DNA of 64,000 bases from Mycobacterium sp. ITM-2016-00318 (lineage in GTDB: Bacteria > Actinomycetota > Actinomycetes > Mycobacteriales > Mycobacteriaceae). The notes beneath the pieces were generated by a model. It made no database searches, had not been told where the DNA came from, and worked only from the letters and a program-made list of their open reading frames with translations. The position numbers and the translations under genes were made by a program. This document shows positions 54,530-64,000 of this stretch, one piece after another. The stretch covers positions 3,968,001 through 4,032,000 of the forward strand of contig NZ_CP134400.1 in NCBI RefSeq assembly GCF_002968285.2, in the 5' to 3' direction. Position 1 is the stretch's first letter, and every line of letters begins with the position of its first letter.

Positions 54530-56272
54530 ATGCTCCTGGCCCTGCTGCGTTGGTACGTGCGGCCGTATCGTGGGCCGCTCGCTGCCGTCGCGGTGCTTCA
54601 GGTCATCAGCAACATGGCTTCGCTGTACCTGCCGACGGTCAACGCGGCGATCATCGACGACGGCGTGGCCAAGGGCGATATCGGGACCATCGTCGAACTC
54701 GGCATGGTCATGCTGGCCGTCACCGGGCTGCAGGTGCTGTGTGCCGTCGGTGCGGTGTACTACGGTTCGCGCGCCGCGACGGGCGTCGGGCGCGATCTGC
54801 GGTCGGCGATCTTCCACCACGTGACCGGCTTCTCGGCCGCGGAAACGGCGCGCTTCGGGGCACCGTCCCTGCTGACTCGCACCACCAACGACGTCCAGCA
54901 GGTCCAGTTGCTGGTCCAGTTGACCGCCACCATGCTGATCACCGCACCGATCATGTCGATCGGCGGCATCTTCATGGCGGTGCACCAGGACGCCGGCCTG
55001 TCGTGGCTGCTGCTGGTCAGCGTGCCTGTGCTGGCACTCGCCAACTACTGGATCGTGCGGCACCTGCTGCCGATCTTCCGCGTCGTGCAGCGGCTCATCG
55101 ACGGCATCAACAGGGTGATGCGCGAGCAGCTGTCAGGCATCCGCGTCATTCGGGCGTTCGCCCGGGAGCCATTCGAGCGCAACCGGTTCGCCGAGGCCAA
55201 CCAGGCGCTGTCGGATACCGCGCTGACGGCGGGCCGCTGGCAGGCCCTGATGCTGCCGGTGACCACGCTGGTGATCAACGTCTCCAGCGTCGCGTTGATC
55301 TGGTTCGGTGGAATGCGTATCGATGCCGGCCAGATGCAGGTGGGTTCGCTCATCGCGTTCCTGTCCTATTTCATGCAGATCCTGATGGCGGTGCTGCTCG
55401 CGACGTTCATCCTCGTCCTCATTCCCCGGGCGACCGCGTGCGCCGAGCGGATCACCGAGGTGCTGTCCACCGAGCCGGCGATCACCAGCCCGGCCGAACC
55501 CGTGCGGCCAGAGTCGGTCGACGGTGCGATCGCCCTGCGCGAGGCAACGTTCTGCTACCCCGGCGCTGAACGACCGGTGCTCCAAAATGTTTCGCTGACG
55601 GCGAAGCCGGGGACCACCACCGCGATCGTCGGGTCCACGGGATCGGGCAAGTCGACATTGGTTTCGCTGATCTGCCGGATGTACGACGTCACGTCCGGAG
55701 TCGTGCAGGTCGACGACATCGACGTGCGGGACTACGACACCGAGCAGCTGTGGTCGGAGGTCGGCCTTGTGCCGCAACGGGGTTACCTGTTCTCCGGCAC
55801 CGTCGCCGACAACCTGCGCTACGGCAAGGCCGATGCGACGGAAGACGAGATGTGGGAGGCCTTGCGGGTGGCGTCGGCGGACGGTTTCGTGCGCTCGCAC
55901 GGCGATGGCCTCGACATGCGCGTCGCCCAGGGCGGCATCAACTTCTCGGGTGGGCAGCGTCAGCGCCTGGCCATCGCACGCGCCGTCATCCGCAAGCCGG
56001 CGATCTATCTGTTCGACGACGCCTTTTCGGCGCTCGATGTGCACACCGACGCCAGGGTGCGCGCCGCACTGGGCGAGGTGTCCGCCGGCGCCACGGTTGT
56101 CATCGTCTCGCAACGGATTTCAACGGTTTCCACGGCGGACCAGATCGTCGTGATCGATGACGGCAGGATGGTCGGCACCGGGACCCACGAGTCGCTGCTG
56201 GCCGACTGCCCCACCTATGCCGAGTTCGCCGATTCGCAGTCCGTCGGTGCAGGCGTCGGGGGTGACCGGTGA
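54530..56272 (+). CDS. ABC exporter half-transporter with degenerate Walker B (Rv1273c type)
   Basis: A half-transporter of 580 residues: six membrane helices (residues about 15-300), then an ATPase with Walker [10 protein letters not shown], signature [14 protein letters not shown] and Walker [13 protein letters not shown]. The catalytic Glu is replaced by Asp (FDD). It pairs with the next gene, whose start overlaps its stop (GTGA), to form a heterodimer exporting lipids, peptides or drugs; the substrate is unknown. The start is the ATG at 54530, since the upstream frame is not protein-like. Confidence 0.93.
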   Translation: MLLALLRWYVRPYRGPLAAVAVLQVISNMASLYLPTVNAAIIDDGVAKGDIGTIVELGMVMLAVTGLQVLCAVGAVYYGSRAATGVGRDLRSAIFHHVTGFSAAETARFGAPSLLTRTTNDVQQVQLLVQLTATMLITAPIMSIGGIFMAVHQDAGLSWLLLVSVPVLALANYWIVRHLLPIFRVVQRLIDGINRVMREQLSGIRVIRAFAREPFERNRFAEANQALSDTALTAGRWQALMLPVTTLVINVSSVALIWFGGMRIDAGQMQVGSLIAFLSYFMQILMAVLLATFILVLIPRATACAERITEVLSTEPAITSPAEPVRPESVDGAIALREATFCYPGAERPVLQNVSLTAKPGTTTAIVGSTGSGKSTLVSLICRMYDVTSGVVQVDDIDVRDYDTEQLWSEVGLVPQRGYLFSGTVADNLRYGKADATEDEMWEALRVASADGFVRSHGDGLDMRVAQGGINFSGGQRQRLAIARAVIRKPAIYLFDDAFSALDVHTDARVRAALGEVSAGATVVIVSQRISTVSTADQIVVIDDGRMVGTGTHESLLADCPTYAEFADSQSVGAGVGGDR

Positions 56273-58206
56273 CCCAACCAATGGAACGTCCGATCCGCGG
56301 CATCGTCCAGGCGCCGACGGAGCGCTCCAGGGACTTCAAGGGCGCCGCGATCCGCCTCGTGAGGCGATTGACGCCGCAGCGCGGGCCGACCGCCGCGGTG
56401 ATTGCGATCGGGATCGCCGGCATCGCGATCGGCGTGATCGGCCCGCGAATCCTCGGGCACGCCACAGATCTGTTGTTCAACGGAGTGATCGGCCGCGAGT
56501 TGCCCGCAGGGCTGACCAAGGACCAGGCCATCGCTGCCGCCCGGGCTCGCGGCGACACAACCTTCGCGGACCTGCTGTCGGGGATGAACGTCGTTCCGGG
56601 CCGCGGAGTCGACTTCGCGGCGGTCGGGCGCACGCTTCTGCTCGCACTCGGCCTGTATCTGATTGCCGCTCTGTTGATCTGGCTGCAAGCCCGGTTGCTG
56701 AACGTGGTCGTGCAAAGGACGATGGTGTCACTGCGGTCGGACGTCGAGGACAAGCTGCACCGCCTGCCGCTGGCGTACTTCGACACCCGACAGCGCGGTG
56801 AGGTGCTCAGCCGCGTCACCAACGACATCGACAACATCTCGACGTCGGTGTCGATGACGATCAGCCAGCTGTTGACATCCCTGCTGACGGTTTTCGCCGT
56901 CCTGGTGATGATGCTGACGATTTCGCCGCTGCTGACTCTGCTCACGGTCGTCACCGTGCCGCTGTCGCTGTACGTGACCCGGGCGATCGCGCGTCGTTCG
57001 CAGCGGCTCTTCGTTGCGCAGTGGACCAACACCGGACGGCTCAACGCCCATATCGAGGAGACCTACAGCGGCTTCACCCTGGTCAAGACGTTCGGCCACC
57101 GCGAGCTCGCCGAGGAGCAGTTCCGCGAACGCAACGCCGACGTCTACCACGCCAGCCGCGGCGCGCAGTTCTTCTCCGGGCTGGTCGGACCCGCCACCAC
57201 ATTCATCGGGAACCTCAGCTACGTCGCGGTGGCAGTGGTCGGCGGCATCCAGGTGGCCACCGGGCAGATCACCCTCGGCAGCATCCAGGCCTTCATCCAA
57301 TACGTGCGCCAGTTCAACCAGCCGCTGACCCAGGTCGCGGGCATGTACAACACGCTGCAGTCGGGGGTGGCCAGCGCGGAGCGGGTCTTCGACCTGCTCG
57401 ACGCGGACGAAGAGCCGGCCGACCCCTCACAAACGTTCCTTACCGCACGAGAGACAGCGGAGAAGTCGAGCGGTGGGGAGCGTTCGCGTGGCGTGCGGGT
57501 CGAGTTCGAGCGCGTGAACTTCGCCTACCGGGAGGACACCCCGGTGATCGAGGACCTGTCGCTGGACGCGCAGCCCGGCAGCACCGTGGCGATCGTCGGC
57601 CCGACGGGCGCGGGTAAGACCACCCTGGTCAACCTGCTGATGCGGTTCTACGACGTGGATTCAGGGCGAATCCTCGTCGACGGCGTCGACATCGCGACGA
57701 TCAGCAGGGAGTCGCTGCGGTCGCGGGTCGGCATGGTGCTGCAGGATACCTGGCTGTTCGGCGGCACCATCTTCGACAACATCGCCTACGGCAGACCCGA
57801 CGCGCACGAGGACGAGGTCATCGAGGCGGCCCGGGCGGCCTACGTCGACCGCTTCGTGCACACGCTGCCCGACGGCTATGACACCCGCGTGAGCGACGAC
57901 GGCGGCAACATCAGCGCAGGCGAGAAGCAGTTGATCACCATCGCGCGGGCATTCCTCGCCCGCCCGCAGCTGCTGATCCTCGACGAGGCGACAAGTTCGG
58001 TGGACACCCGAACCGAACTGCTGATCCAACACGCGATGGTGGAACTGCGCCGCGACCGGACCAGCTTCATCATCGCCCACCGGCTCTCGACGATCCGCGA
58101 AGCCGACCAGATCCTGGTGCTGGAGGAAGGCAGAATCGTCGAGCGCGGCAGCCACGCCGAACTGCTGGCGCGGCGGGGTGAGTACTGGGCGATGGCGCAG
58201 GCGTAG
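56269..58206 (+). CDS. ABC exporter half-transporter with degenerate signature (Rv1272c type)
   Basis: A half-transporter of 645 residues with a GTG start. The membrane domain spans about residues 40-350 with an added loop after helix 1. The ATPase has Walker [10 protein letters not shown], a non-consensus signature [14 protein letters not shown] and a complete Walker [13 protein letters not shown]. It complements its partner: this protein's Walker B with the partner's FSGGQ makes one active site, and its SAGEK with the partner's FDD makes a weak one. Confidence 0.94.
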   Translation: MTQPMERPIRGIVQAPTERSRDFKGAAIRLVRRLTPQRGPTAAVIAIGIAGIAIGVIGPRILGHATDLLFNGVIGRELPAGLTKDQAIAAARARGDTTFADLLSGMNVVPGRGVDFAAVGRTLLLALGLYLIAALLIWLQARLLNVVVQRTMVSLRSDVEDKLHRLPLAYFDTRQRGEVLSRVTNDIDNISTSVSMTISQLLTSLLTVFAVLVMMLTISPLLTLLTVVTVPLSLYVTRAIARRSQRLFVAQWTNTGRLNAHIEETYSGFTLVKTFGHRELAEEQFRERNADVYHASRGAQFFSGLVGPATTFIGNLSYVAVAVVGGIQVATGQITLGSIQAFIQYVRQFNQPLTQVAGMYNTLQSGVASAERVFDLLDADEEPADPSQTFLTARETAEKSSGGERSRGVRVEFERVNFAYREDTPVIEDLSLDAQPGSTVAIVGPTGAGKTTLVNLLMRFYDVDSGRILVDGVDIATISRESLRSRVGMVLQDTWLFGGTIFDNIAYGRPDAHEDEVIEAARAAYVDRFVHTLPDGYDTRVSDDGGNISAGEKQLITIARAFLARPQLLILDEATSSVDTRTELLIQHAMVELRRDRTSFIIAHRLSTIREADQILVLEEGRIVERGSHAELLARRGEYWAMAQA

Positions 58207-58211
58207 AAAGC

Positions 58212-58272
58212 GCGAGCAGACGCAAAAGTGCCCTGAAGCGGCTTTCTGGGTACTTTTGCGTCTGCTCGCGGG
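58212..58272. repeat. Dispersed 60-bp palindromic repeat, copy A (likely terminator)
   Basis: GCGAGCAGACGCAAAAGTGC (58212-58231) and GGTACTTTTGCGTCTGCTCG form a long stem of about 20 bp with a short loop. It begins 6 bp after the ABC exporter stop and would terminate that operon. A degenerate copy lies at 31877-31940. Confidence 0.8.
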
Positions 58273-58330
58273 AGAAAAGCGTTGTGCTTAACGACGTCGG
58301 GGACGGGTCCTGGTCGGGCACTATGTCCAC

Positions 58331-60496
58331 ATGGAGGCCAGAACGGTGTACACGTTCTGCCGATACTGCTCGGCGGCGTGCGGCATCGAAGTGACCGTCG
58401 AGGGCAATCGCGCGACGAAAATCTCGGCCGACAAGGAGAATCCGCACAGCTGGCACGACTTCTGCGCCAAGGGCCGTACCGCCAACCAACTCGTCGAACA
58501 TCCGCGCCGAATCGTGAACCCGATGCGACGCGTCGGCGACACCTATGTGGAGGCCACCTGGGACGAGGCCATCACCGACATCGCCGCCCGGATGAACGCG
58601 CTGATCGCAGCCGATGGACCCGACGCGGTCGGGCTGTATTACGGGAATCCAACTGGCTTCTCGGCCTCCAATGTCCTGTTCATGATGGCCTGGCTGGATG
58701 CCGTAGGCACCCAGAACCGATACGCCGTCGGGTCGGTCGATCAGAACGCGATGCACGTCGTCGCCGACGCGATGTACGGATCGATCGTGATGGCGCCAGT
58801 ATCCGACGTCGACAACTGTGATTATTTCCTGCTGGTCGGCGCGAATCCGGCCATCAGCGCATGGAATTGGCTTGAGACCGTGCCGGGTGGATGGCGACGC
58901 GCACTCGATCGGCAGAAGGACGGCGCGACGATCGTCGTCGTCGACCCGCTGCGCACGGAGACTGCCGACAAGGCGGATGTGCACCTCGCCGTGCGCCCCG
59001 GCCAGGATTGGGCCCTGTTGCTCGCGATGGTCAAGGTCATCCTCGACGAGGGGCTGGAGCACAAGCAGGACTGCGCCGAGCTCGCGACGGGCATACCCGA
59101 ACTGCGGACGCTCGTCGCCGAAGCAGACCTCGACGATCTCGCATCCCGCTGCGATGTGTCGCGTGAGCAGATCGCAAGGGTCGCACATGATTTCGCAGCT
59201 GCACGGCGGGCGATGGTGGTCACGCGCACAGGCGTGTCGTTGCATGTGACAGGCACGATCGGCGAATGGTTGGGGCACGTGCTCAACGTGGTTACCGGCC
59301 GGATGGACCGTCCCGGTGGCCGCAGGTTCGAACCCGGCTACGTCGATGTGTTGAAACTGTCGGGCCTGGCCAAACCGCCAGCGCACACCAGTCGGATTCA
59401 GAAGCGGGAACTGGTGGCGGGCGCTCATGCGCTTGCCGAGCTGCCGGATGAGATCACCACACCCGGGCCCGGGCAGATCCGCGGAATGGTGATCAACTGC
59501 GGCAATCCGGTGGTGTCGGGGCCCGATGGAGTCAAGCTCGACAAGGCGCTCGCCGAGCTGGACCTGTTGGTGGCGATCGATCTGGTGCAGCGCGAGAGCC
59601 ATCGGCATGCACATTGGCTGCTGCCCGCCGTGCACTGGTTGGAGCGCGACGATCTGCTGGCGTTGACGAGCAACCTGCACGACGAACCGTATGTCCAGTA
59701 CGGACGGCGGGCCGTAGATCCGCCTTCGGGGGCGCGCGAGGAGTGGCGCATCTTCGTAGACCTGGCGATTGCAATGCGCAGGCCGCTGTTTGGCGCCACT
59801 GGCATCAACGGGTTCGTCAGGGCCACCAGGGCGATGGCGCGCATTACCGGTAGACCTGCTCTCGAGTTCAGCCCCCGCTGGCTGAATCGGCTTCTGATCG
59901 CCACCAGCCGTAAAGTGAACGGTCACAAGGTGACTTGGCGTGAACTCATGGCCAACCCGCACGGCTTGGTGTTGGGACCGCGGCAGTTCGGCCACTTCAA
60001 GGACGCGCTGCGGACCGACGACAAGAAGGTGCACGCCGCGCCACCCGAGTTCGTCCAGCGCACGCACGAGTTGCTCGCCGAACCGCATCCGGTCGCGCCG
60101 GACGGTTACCCGTTTCAGCTGGCGAACCGGCGGCACCGACACTCGATGAACTCGTGGCTCAACGAACTGCCCGGTCTGCATCCGTCGGGCAAGAAGAACG
60201 AGGTCCTGATCAACCCTGACGACGCAGCAGGTCTGGGCATCGGCGACGGTGACCGGGTGAGGGTGTTCTCCCCCGTCGGGGAAATCGAGCTGCCCGCGGC
60301 GATCGACAAGGTAACGCGGCCCGGCGTGATCGTCGTCGATCACGGTTGGGGCTCAAGAATTTTCGATCCCCGCGGCGGTCAGGCACCTGAGTCGTTCGGC
60401 GTCAACCGGAATCTCCTCGTCGACGGCGGTCCAGTCGATCCGCTGTCGCAGACCTCGGCGCTGAGCTCGTCCTACGTCGGCATCGAACGCATCTAG
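58331..60496 (+). CDS. Molybdopterin oxidoreductase (DMSO-reductase family)
   Basis: An enzyme of 721 residues with no signal peptide, so cytoplasmic. An N-terminal [4Fe-4S] motif CRYCSAACGI ... FCAKGR (C-x2-C-x3-C-xn-C) is followed by the Mo-bis-MGD domain (VGLYYGNPTGFSASN; LLVGANPAISAWNWL; DPLRTETADKADVHLAV) and the C-terminal molydopterin dinucleotide-binding domain (QLANRRHRHSMNSWLNELPG). The Mo ligand is not certain; the GSVDQN region is the likely site. The reaction is unknown; a formate/nitrate-type redox role is possible. Confidence 0.9.
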   Translation: MEARTVYTFCRYCSAACGIEVTVEGNRATKISADKENPHSWHDFCAKGRTANQLVEHPRRIVNPMRRVGDTYVEATWDEAITDIAARMNALIAADGPDAVGLYYGNPTGFSASNVLFMMAWLDAVGTQNRYAVGSVDQNAMHVVADAMYGSIVMAPVSDVDNCDYFLLVGANPAISAWNWLETVPGGWRRALDRQKDGATIVVVDPLRTETADKADVHLAVRPGQDWALLLAMVKVILDEGLEHKQDCAELATGIPELRTLVAEADLDDLASRCDVSREQIARVAHDFAAARRAMVVTRTGVSLHVTGTIGEWLGHVLNVVTGRMDRPGGRRFEPGYVDVLKLSGLAKPPAHTSRIQKRELVAGAHALAELPDEITTPGPGQIRGMVINCGNPVVSGPDGVKLDKALAELDLLVAIDLVQRESHRHAHWLLPAVHWLERDDLLALTSNLHDEPYVQYGRRAVDPPSGAREEWRIFVDLAIAMRRPLFGATGINGFVRATRAMARITGRPALEFSPRWLNRLLIATSRKVNGHKVTWRELMANPHGLVLGPRQFGHFKDALRTDDKKVHAAPPEFVQRTHELLAEPHPVAPDGYPFQLANRRHRHSMNSWLNELPGLHPSGKKNEVLINPDDAAGLGIGDGDRVRVFSPVGEIELPAAIDKVTRPGVIVVDHGWGSRIFDPRGGQAPESFGVNRNLLVDGGPVDPLSQTSALSSSYVGIERI

Positions 60497-60590
60497 CACC
60501 ACGTCAGCAAAGACACAGCGCGTTACTGCCAGGCAGGCGCGCAGTGGGGAAATCGGCACGTCGGCGGACCGGTCGTACTACGGTTGGCGG

Positions 60591-62117
60591 ATGGGGGCGC
60601 CTGACACCCGCTATGCCAAGAAGGGCGAGATCAGCATCGCCTATCAGGTCGTCGGCGACGGCCCGATCAACCTTGTCCTCGTCAATGGGATCGTCTCGCA
60701 CATGGCCCTGATGTGGAGCGACCCGCAAGCCAACGCGATGCTGCGGCGCCTCACGTCTTTCGCCCGACTGATCATGTTCGACAAGCCCGGAACCGGCTTG
60801 TCGGACCCGGTCGCCGGGCCGCCGTCGGTCGAGCAGCGGGTCGAGGACATCACCGCCGTGATGGATGCCGTGGGCGTCGAACGGGCCTGGCTGCTCGGCT
60901 ACTCCGAGGGGGGCACACCATCTGTGCTCTTTGCGGCAATCCATCCACAGCGATGTGACGGACTTGTCCTGATGGAAACCGCCGCAAAGTGGCTGTCGGA
61001 GCCGGACTACCTCCCCGAGTACAGCAGTCTCTTTCAAGGTATGTGGACTCAAATGCTCGGCGAGGCAACGGAATGGGGCGCCGGCAAAGTGTTTGCGCTC
61101 TGGGCTCCTAGCGCAGTTTCCGTTCCGGGATCGACGCAGGTTTTTGGAAGCGCCGAGCGAATCTGCGCCAGCCCGGGGATGGCCATCGCTCTGCTGAAAT
61201 CGACGACGCACATGGACGTTCGGTCGGTTCTGCCAAGGATTTCGGCGCCGACTCTCGTCGTGAACCGCGAAGACAGTTTCGTGCGGGTGGAATTAGGCCG
61301 GTACCTGGCCGAGCAGATACCGCGGGCTAGGCACGCCGTTTTTCCGGGTGCCGATCATCTCGTCTGGGTCGGCGACTGGGAGCCCATCGTCGACGAGATC
61401 GAGGAGTTCCTGACAGGCGCTCGCCATCGGTCTGATCCCGACCGCGCGCTGGTGACGATCTTGTTCACGGACATCGTGTCGTCCACCGAGCACACATCCG
61501 AGATGGGTGACGAGCGCTGGCGCGCCCTCGTCGAGCGCCACGACGACGTCGTCCGGGCGGAGATCGCACGGTACGGAGGTCGGACGGTCAAAACGCTCGG
61601 CGACGGGATACTCGCCGTGTTCGACGGGCCCGCGAAGGCAATCCGTGCCGCACGCGCCATGAACGAGGCCGTTCGTGGTCTGGGGATCGAGATAAGAGCC
61701 GGCGTCCATACCGGTGAGTGCGATCGTCGTGGTGAGGATCTCGCCGGCATCGCCGTGAATGTCGCGGCCCGGATCGTCTCATACGCCGGCGCGGGCGAGA
61801 TCTTCGCGTCGAGCACGGTCAGGGAGCTTGTACTCGGGTCGGGCCTCGAGTTCGTCGAGCGCGGCACCTACACGCTGAAGGGCGTGCCGGACGAATGGCA
61901 CCTCTTCGCCGTGACCGGCGATGGACGAACCGACTCCCGTCCGGTGAATGAGGTCGATCCGTCGGTTGCCGCCCTCACCCCCGGCCCGATGCAGACGCTT
62001 CGCCCCCGCGACCGTCTCTTGCTCACAGCGGCACATCGCGTCCCCGGCGTGTTGCGCAAAGCAGGCCGCCCGCTGCTCTACCCCAAACGCCCGTGGACAC
62101 GGTCGAAACTCAGCTGA
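60591..62117 (+). CDS. Alpha/beta hydrolase fused to class III adenylate cyclase
   Basis: A protein of 508 residues. Residues 1 to about 275 are an alpha/beta hydrolase with nucleophile elbow LLGYSEGGTPS and a His in PGADHLVWVG. Residues about 285-445 are a class III nucleotide cyclase: metal Asp in TILFTDIVSST and in KTLGDGILAVF, and the transition-state Asn and Arg in GIAVNVAARIV. All key residues seem present, so cAMP synthesis gated by a small molecule is likely. Mycobacteria carry several such fusions. A short copy of the upstream gene's 3' end directly follows its stop. Confidence 0.92.
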   Translation: MGAPDTRYAKKGEISIAYQVVGDGPINLVLVNGIVSHMALMWSDPQANAMLRRLTSFARLIMFDKPGTGLSDPVAGPPSVEQRVEDITAVMDAVGVERAWLLGYSEGGTPSVLFAAIHPQRCDGLVLMETAAKWLSEPDYLPEYSSLFQGMWTQMLGEATEWGAGKVFALWAPSAVSVPGSTQVFGSAERICASPGMAIALLKSTTHMDVRSVLPRISAPTLVVNREDSFVRVELGRYLAEQIPRARHAVFPGADHLVWVGDWEPIVDEIEEFLTGARHRSDPDRALVTILFTDIVSSTEHTSEMGDERWRALVERHDDVVRAEIARYGGRTVKTLGDGILAVFDGPAKAIRAARAMNEAVRGLGIEIRAGVHTGECDRRGEDLAGIAVNVAARIVSYAGAGEIFASSTVRELVLGSGLEFVERGTYTLKGVPDEWHLFAVTGDGRTDSRPVNEVDPSVAALTPGPMQTLRPRDRLLLTAAHRVPGVLRKAGRPLLYPKRPWTRSKLS

Positions 62118-62123
62118 GCGCGC

Positions 62124-62156
62124 TCGTCCTACGTCGGCATCGAGCGCGTCGGCTGA
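62124..62156 (+). pseudogene. Duplicated 3' end of molybdopterin oxidoreductase
   Basis: These 33 bases encode SSYVGIERVG and a stop, matching SSYVGIERI at the end of the oxidoreductase (60466-60496). The flanking sequence GCTGAGC before it also matches, with a 4-bp insertion. It is in frame with, and two codons after, the cyclase stop. It has no start of its own and is a relic of duplication or insertion. Confidence 0.75.
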
Positions 62157-62726
62157 TCAGACCTGCGGGCCCTCCGACCTGAGGTCGTCGACATTGCGCA
62201 TTGCGTCGCGGAGTTTCGTGAGCCACTCCTCGGTGTGCTCACCGACCAACTTGACCGACCACGCAAGCGCGTCCGACCGCGACCGAGCGACGCCGGCGTC
62301 GACGAGGGTGTCGAGTACCTGACGCTCGGGTTGGCGCAGCCGTGTCATCACCGGAACGGCGATGTGGGTGAACAGGATTCGCTCCGTCGAATCGGCGCCG
62401 GCGGCCCCGATTTCCACGCCCCACGACACCTTGCGGCCGTATTTGTCCTGCGCCTCGTCGGCGATCCGCATGCGCTCCTGTCTGGTCTCCTCCCGGAACC
62501 GGGAGGCGCGGCCGGATGCCCGGGCCTCGCTCTCGCCTTCGGGGTCGGGCAGCCTTCCGATGACGGTGATCTCCTCGCGGTCGACCACGACTTCCGGGTC
62601 GCCGTCGAACCAGTCGGGCAAGCGGCCGGCGAACCATTCGGCTGCGTCGCCTGCGTCGGGTTGATTGGCCTGCTGCCAGCCGCCTGGGCGGCCCGCGCGT
62701 CGGCCGTGTGCGTGATGATATCTCAT
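62157..62726 (-). CDS. Conserved hypothetical protein
   Basis: A protein of 189 residues from the ATG at 62726 (eight more codons upstream are possible). Charged and soluble; the middle has VVVDREEITVIGRLPDPEGE and a basic helix (SRFREETRQERMRIADEAQD), and the C-terminus forms a helix-turn-helix-like stretch (RQPERQVLDTLVDAGVARSRSDALAW). It has no named domain. The DNA-binding look of the C-terminus is inference. The AT-rich upstream stretch (ATTACATAATTACACC) may hold its promoter. Confidence 0.72.
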   Translation of the reverse strand: MRYHHAHGRRAGRPGGWQQANQPDAGDAAEWFAGRLPDWFDGDPEVVVDREEITVIGRLPDPEGESEARASGRASRFREETRQERMRIADEAQDKYGRKVSWGVEIGAAGADSTERILFTHIAVPVMTRLRQPERQVLDTLVDAGVARSRSDALAWSVKLVGEHTEEWLTKLRDAMRNVDDLRSEGPQV

Positions 62727-62906
62727 GATTACATAATTACACCGTTGCACGGCAGATGAGGCGGCGTTCTCCCACGGCGAACAGGTGAAGCCTTCTCGAA
62801 GCGTCGAGCGAGATCTGCGCGTCGAGAATGCGCTGACGGTGACGCTTACTCGAACTTCTTCGCCACTACCGCAGTCTCAGCGGAGCCCGCGCACGGCCCG
62901 GCGCTA

Positions 62907-63107
62907 TCAGCGTTTCATCAACACGGCGGCTCCCCCGCCGAGCACCATCCCGATCAGCAGGAGCGCGGCCCAGCCGACGCCGAAGAACCACCACACCCCA
63001 GCCAGCGCTATGACGGCGGGCGACACGGCGAACAGCACCATGCCGGGGTGCTGCCTGATGACCCAGAGGGCGCTCTGCGCACGCACTCGATCGATTTCCT
63101 TTGCCAT
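62907..63107 (-). CDS. Small two-span membrane protein
   Basis: A protein of 66 residues: a charged start (MAKEIDRVRAQSALWV), two membrane segments (MVLFAVSPAVIALAGVWWFF and WAALLLIGMVLGGGAAVL) and a KR end. Function is unknown. The ATG at 63107 is the only good start. It is divergent from the AIM24-family gene 72 bp away. Confidence 0.65.
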   Translation of the reverse strand: MAKEIDRVRAQSALWVIRQHPGMVLFAVSPAVIALAGVWWFFGVGWAALLLIGMVLGGGAAVLMKR

Positions 63108-63178
63108 CTAATAAGCATGCCAGCGTCGCGCGAACCACGGCATAGTGTCTTCGAAAGCCCGACGCAGAGGAGCGAATC

Positions 63179-64000
63179 GTGACCGGACCTCAAGCCGGCA
63201 GTTGGCAACCAGATCCCGAGGGCCGCTACGAGTACCGCTGGTGGGATGGGCAACGCTGGACGGATCAGGTGTCGCAGCGGGGTCAGGTCAGCCGCGCGCC
63301 GATGGGCGGCGCACCCGCACCGGGCGGCGCGCCGAGCCCGCCAGGCGGACAGCCGCAGGCGCAGGTTCAGCAGGGCGGGCCGCCGCAGGGCGGCCATGCC
63401 CCGGCCGGCGACGGGTTCGCGGGCATCACCGGCGAGCTCGTCGACGGACGGTTCAGCGAGAAAGAAGCCAAGCCGATCGCGAACCAGAACTCGAAACTTC
63501 TGCGCGTGCGCCTCGGCGAACCGTTCATGGCGCGTCAGGGCGCCATGGTTGCCTATCAGGGCAACGTGGACTTCGCGTTCGAGGGCGGCGGCGCCGGGCG
63601 CTTCATCAAGAAGGCCCTGACCGGTGAGGGGCTGCCGCTGATGCGCTGCCAGGGTCAGGGCGATGTATTTCTGGCCGAGCGGGCCTACGACGTCCATCTG
63701 TTGAACATCAACGACTCCGGACTGTCGATCAGCGGCAAGAACGTGCTGGCCTTCTCGTCGAGCCTGGACTGGAACATCGAGCGGGTGAAGGGTGGCAGCA
63801 TCGCGACTGGCGGGCTGTTCAACACGACGTTGCGCGGCACCGGGTGGGTGGCGTTGACGACCGACGGCCCGCCGGTGGTGCTCAACGCCGCGGAGGCGCC
63901 GACGTTCGCGGACACCAACGCTGTGGTGGCGTGGTCGGCGAACCTGCAGACGCAGCTGAAGACGAGCTTCAAGGCGGGTGCGCTGATCGGGCGCGGGTCC
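63179..64000 (+). CDS. AIM24-family protein with N-terminal DUF2510 (partial)
   Basis: A GTG start with AGAGGAG upstream; the frame stays open for 274 codons to the window edge. Residues about 5-35 (GSWQPDPEGRYEYRWWDGQRWTDQV) form a DUF2510 module, followed by a Gly/Pro/Gln-rich linker, then the AIM24 domain: LRVRLGEPFMARQGAMVAY, GEGLPLMRCQGQGDVFLAE, LSISGKNVLAFSSSLDW. Its role in bacteria is unclear; a membrane-associated or tubulin-like scaffold role has been proposed for relatives. The C-terminus is outside the window. Confidence 0.88.
   Translation, partial: MTGPQAGSWQPDPEGRYEYRWWDGQRWTDQVSQRGQVSRAPMGGAPAPGGAPSPPGGQPQAQVQQGGPPQGGHAPAGDGFAGITGELVDGRFSEKEAKPIANQNSKLLRVRLGEPFMARQGAMVAYQGNVDFAFEGGGAGRFIKKALTGEGLPLMRCQGQGDVFLAERAYDVHLLNINDSGLSISGKNVLAFSSSLDWNIERVKGGSIATGGLFNTTLRGTGWVALTTDGPPVVLNAAEAPTFADTNAVVAWSANLQTQLKTSFKAGALIGRGS

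Noticed and set aside
58070..60343. 757-codon minus-strand frame opposite the molybdopterin oxidoreductase
   Set aside because: The plus strand has clear Fe-S and Mo-cofactor motifs; the minus frame is His/Val/Arg-rich noise.
1..64000. CRISPR array, rRNA genes or toxin-antitoxin pair
   Set aside because: No spaced identical repeats, no rRNA sequence and no adjacent small toxin/antitoxin genes with recognisable domains were seen; the only array is the in-frame coding repeat.

Overview
The window is high-GC mycobacterial DNA, most likely from a Mycolicibacterium or other non-tuberculous Mycobacterium. From memory, its backbone is collinear, in inverted orientation, with M. tuberculosis Rv1272c-Rv1295: thrC-hom-lysA-argS, an Rrf2 regulator (Rv1287-like), cysN/C-cysD, the Rv1284-type carbonic anhydrase, oppBCDA, a GMC oxidoreductase (Rv1279-like), the Rv1278/Rv1277 SMC-nuclease pair, sixA, lprC-lprB and two ABC exporter genes. 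Mycolic-acid-type methyltransferase, DUF3558 lipoproteins and F420-type oxidoreductase genes agree with this.

Layout. 1-4.5 kb: the end of an amino-acid biosynthesis/argS operon on the minus strand. 4.6-6.2 kb: tRNA-Arg(CCG), with an IS481-family element inserted at its 3' end and a 19-bp direct repeat on both sides. 6.2-24 kb: an accessory stretch. It holds a 1083-residue protein built from 24/27-residue leucine-rich repeats, a mycolic-acid methyltransferase-like gene, an amidase, a peptide transporter, small enzymes, a NarL-type two-component system with a DUF4097 protein, and a TetR/hydrolase pair with a clear operator. 24-31.5 kb: the Rrf2 regulator, the sulfate-assimilation operon cysD-cysNC-cysQ, and carbonic anhydrase. 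31.6-35.7 kb: a decayed glycosyltransferase, an OmpR/HAMP two-component system with 11-bp-phased boxes upstream, a frameshifted secreted-protein gene and two paralogous small secreted proteins. 35.9-41.3 kb: the Opp peptide importer. 41.3-48.8 kb: a membrane/coiled-coil gene pair, a hydrolase, a DUF1622 membrane protein, a 5'-truncated GMC oxidoreductase and an MFS-HxlR cassette. 48.8-58.2 kb: the SMC/Mre11-like pair, sixA, two lipoproteins and a heterodimeric ABC exporter. 58.2-64 kb: a molybdopterin oxidoreductase, an alpha/beta-hydrolase-adenylate-cyclase fusion, and small genes ending in a partial AIM24-family gene.

Functional links. CysD/CysNC make APS and PAPS, and CysQ, translationally coupled to cysNC, would remove PAP; the nearby Rrf2 protein is a candidate regulator. 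OppBCDA imports peptides. The two ABC half-transporters have complementary degenerate motifs and should form one asymmetric exporter.

A recurring theme is gene decay. Five genes show apparent lesions (GNAT acetyltransferase, PaaI thioesterase, ArnT-like glycosyltransferase, a secreted protein, GMC oxidoreductase), and the oxidoreductase 3' end is duplicated. The most distinctive items for follow-up are the repeat protein beside the tRNA/IS junction, a 60-bp palindromic repeat present twice (once inside a dead gene), the non-canonical Mre11/SMC pair and the coiled-coil membrane pair. I did not find a complete new defence or biosynthetic system; these are candidates only.
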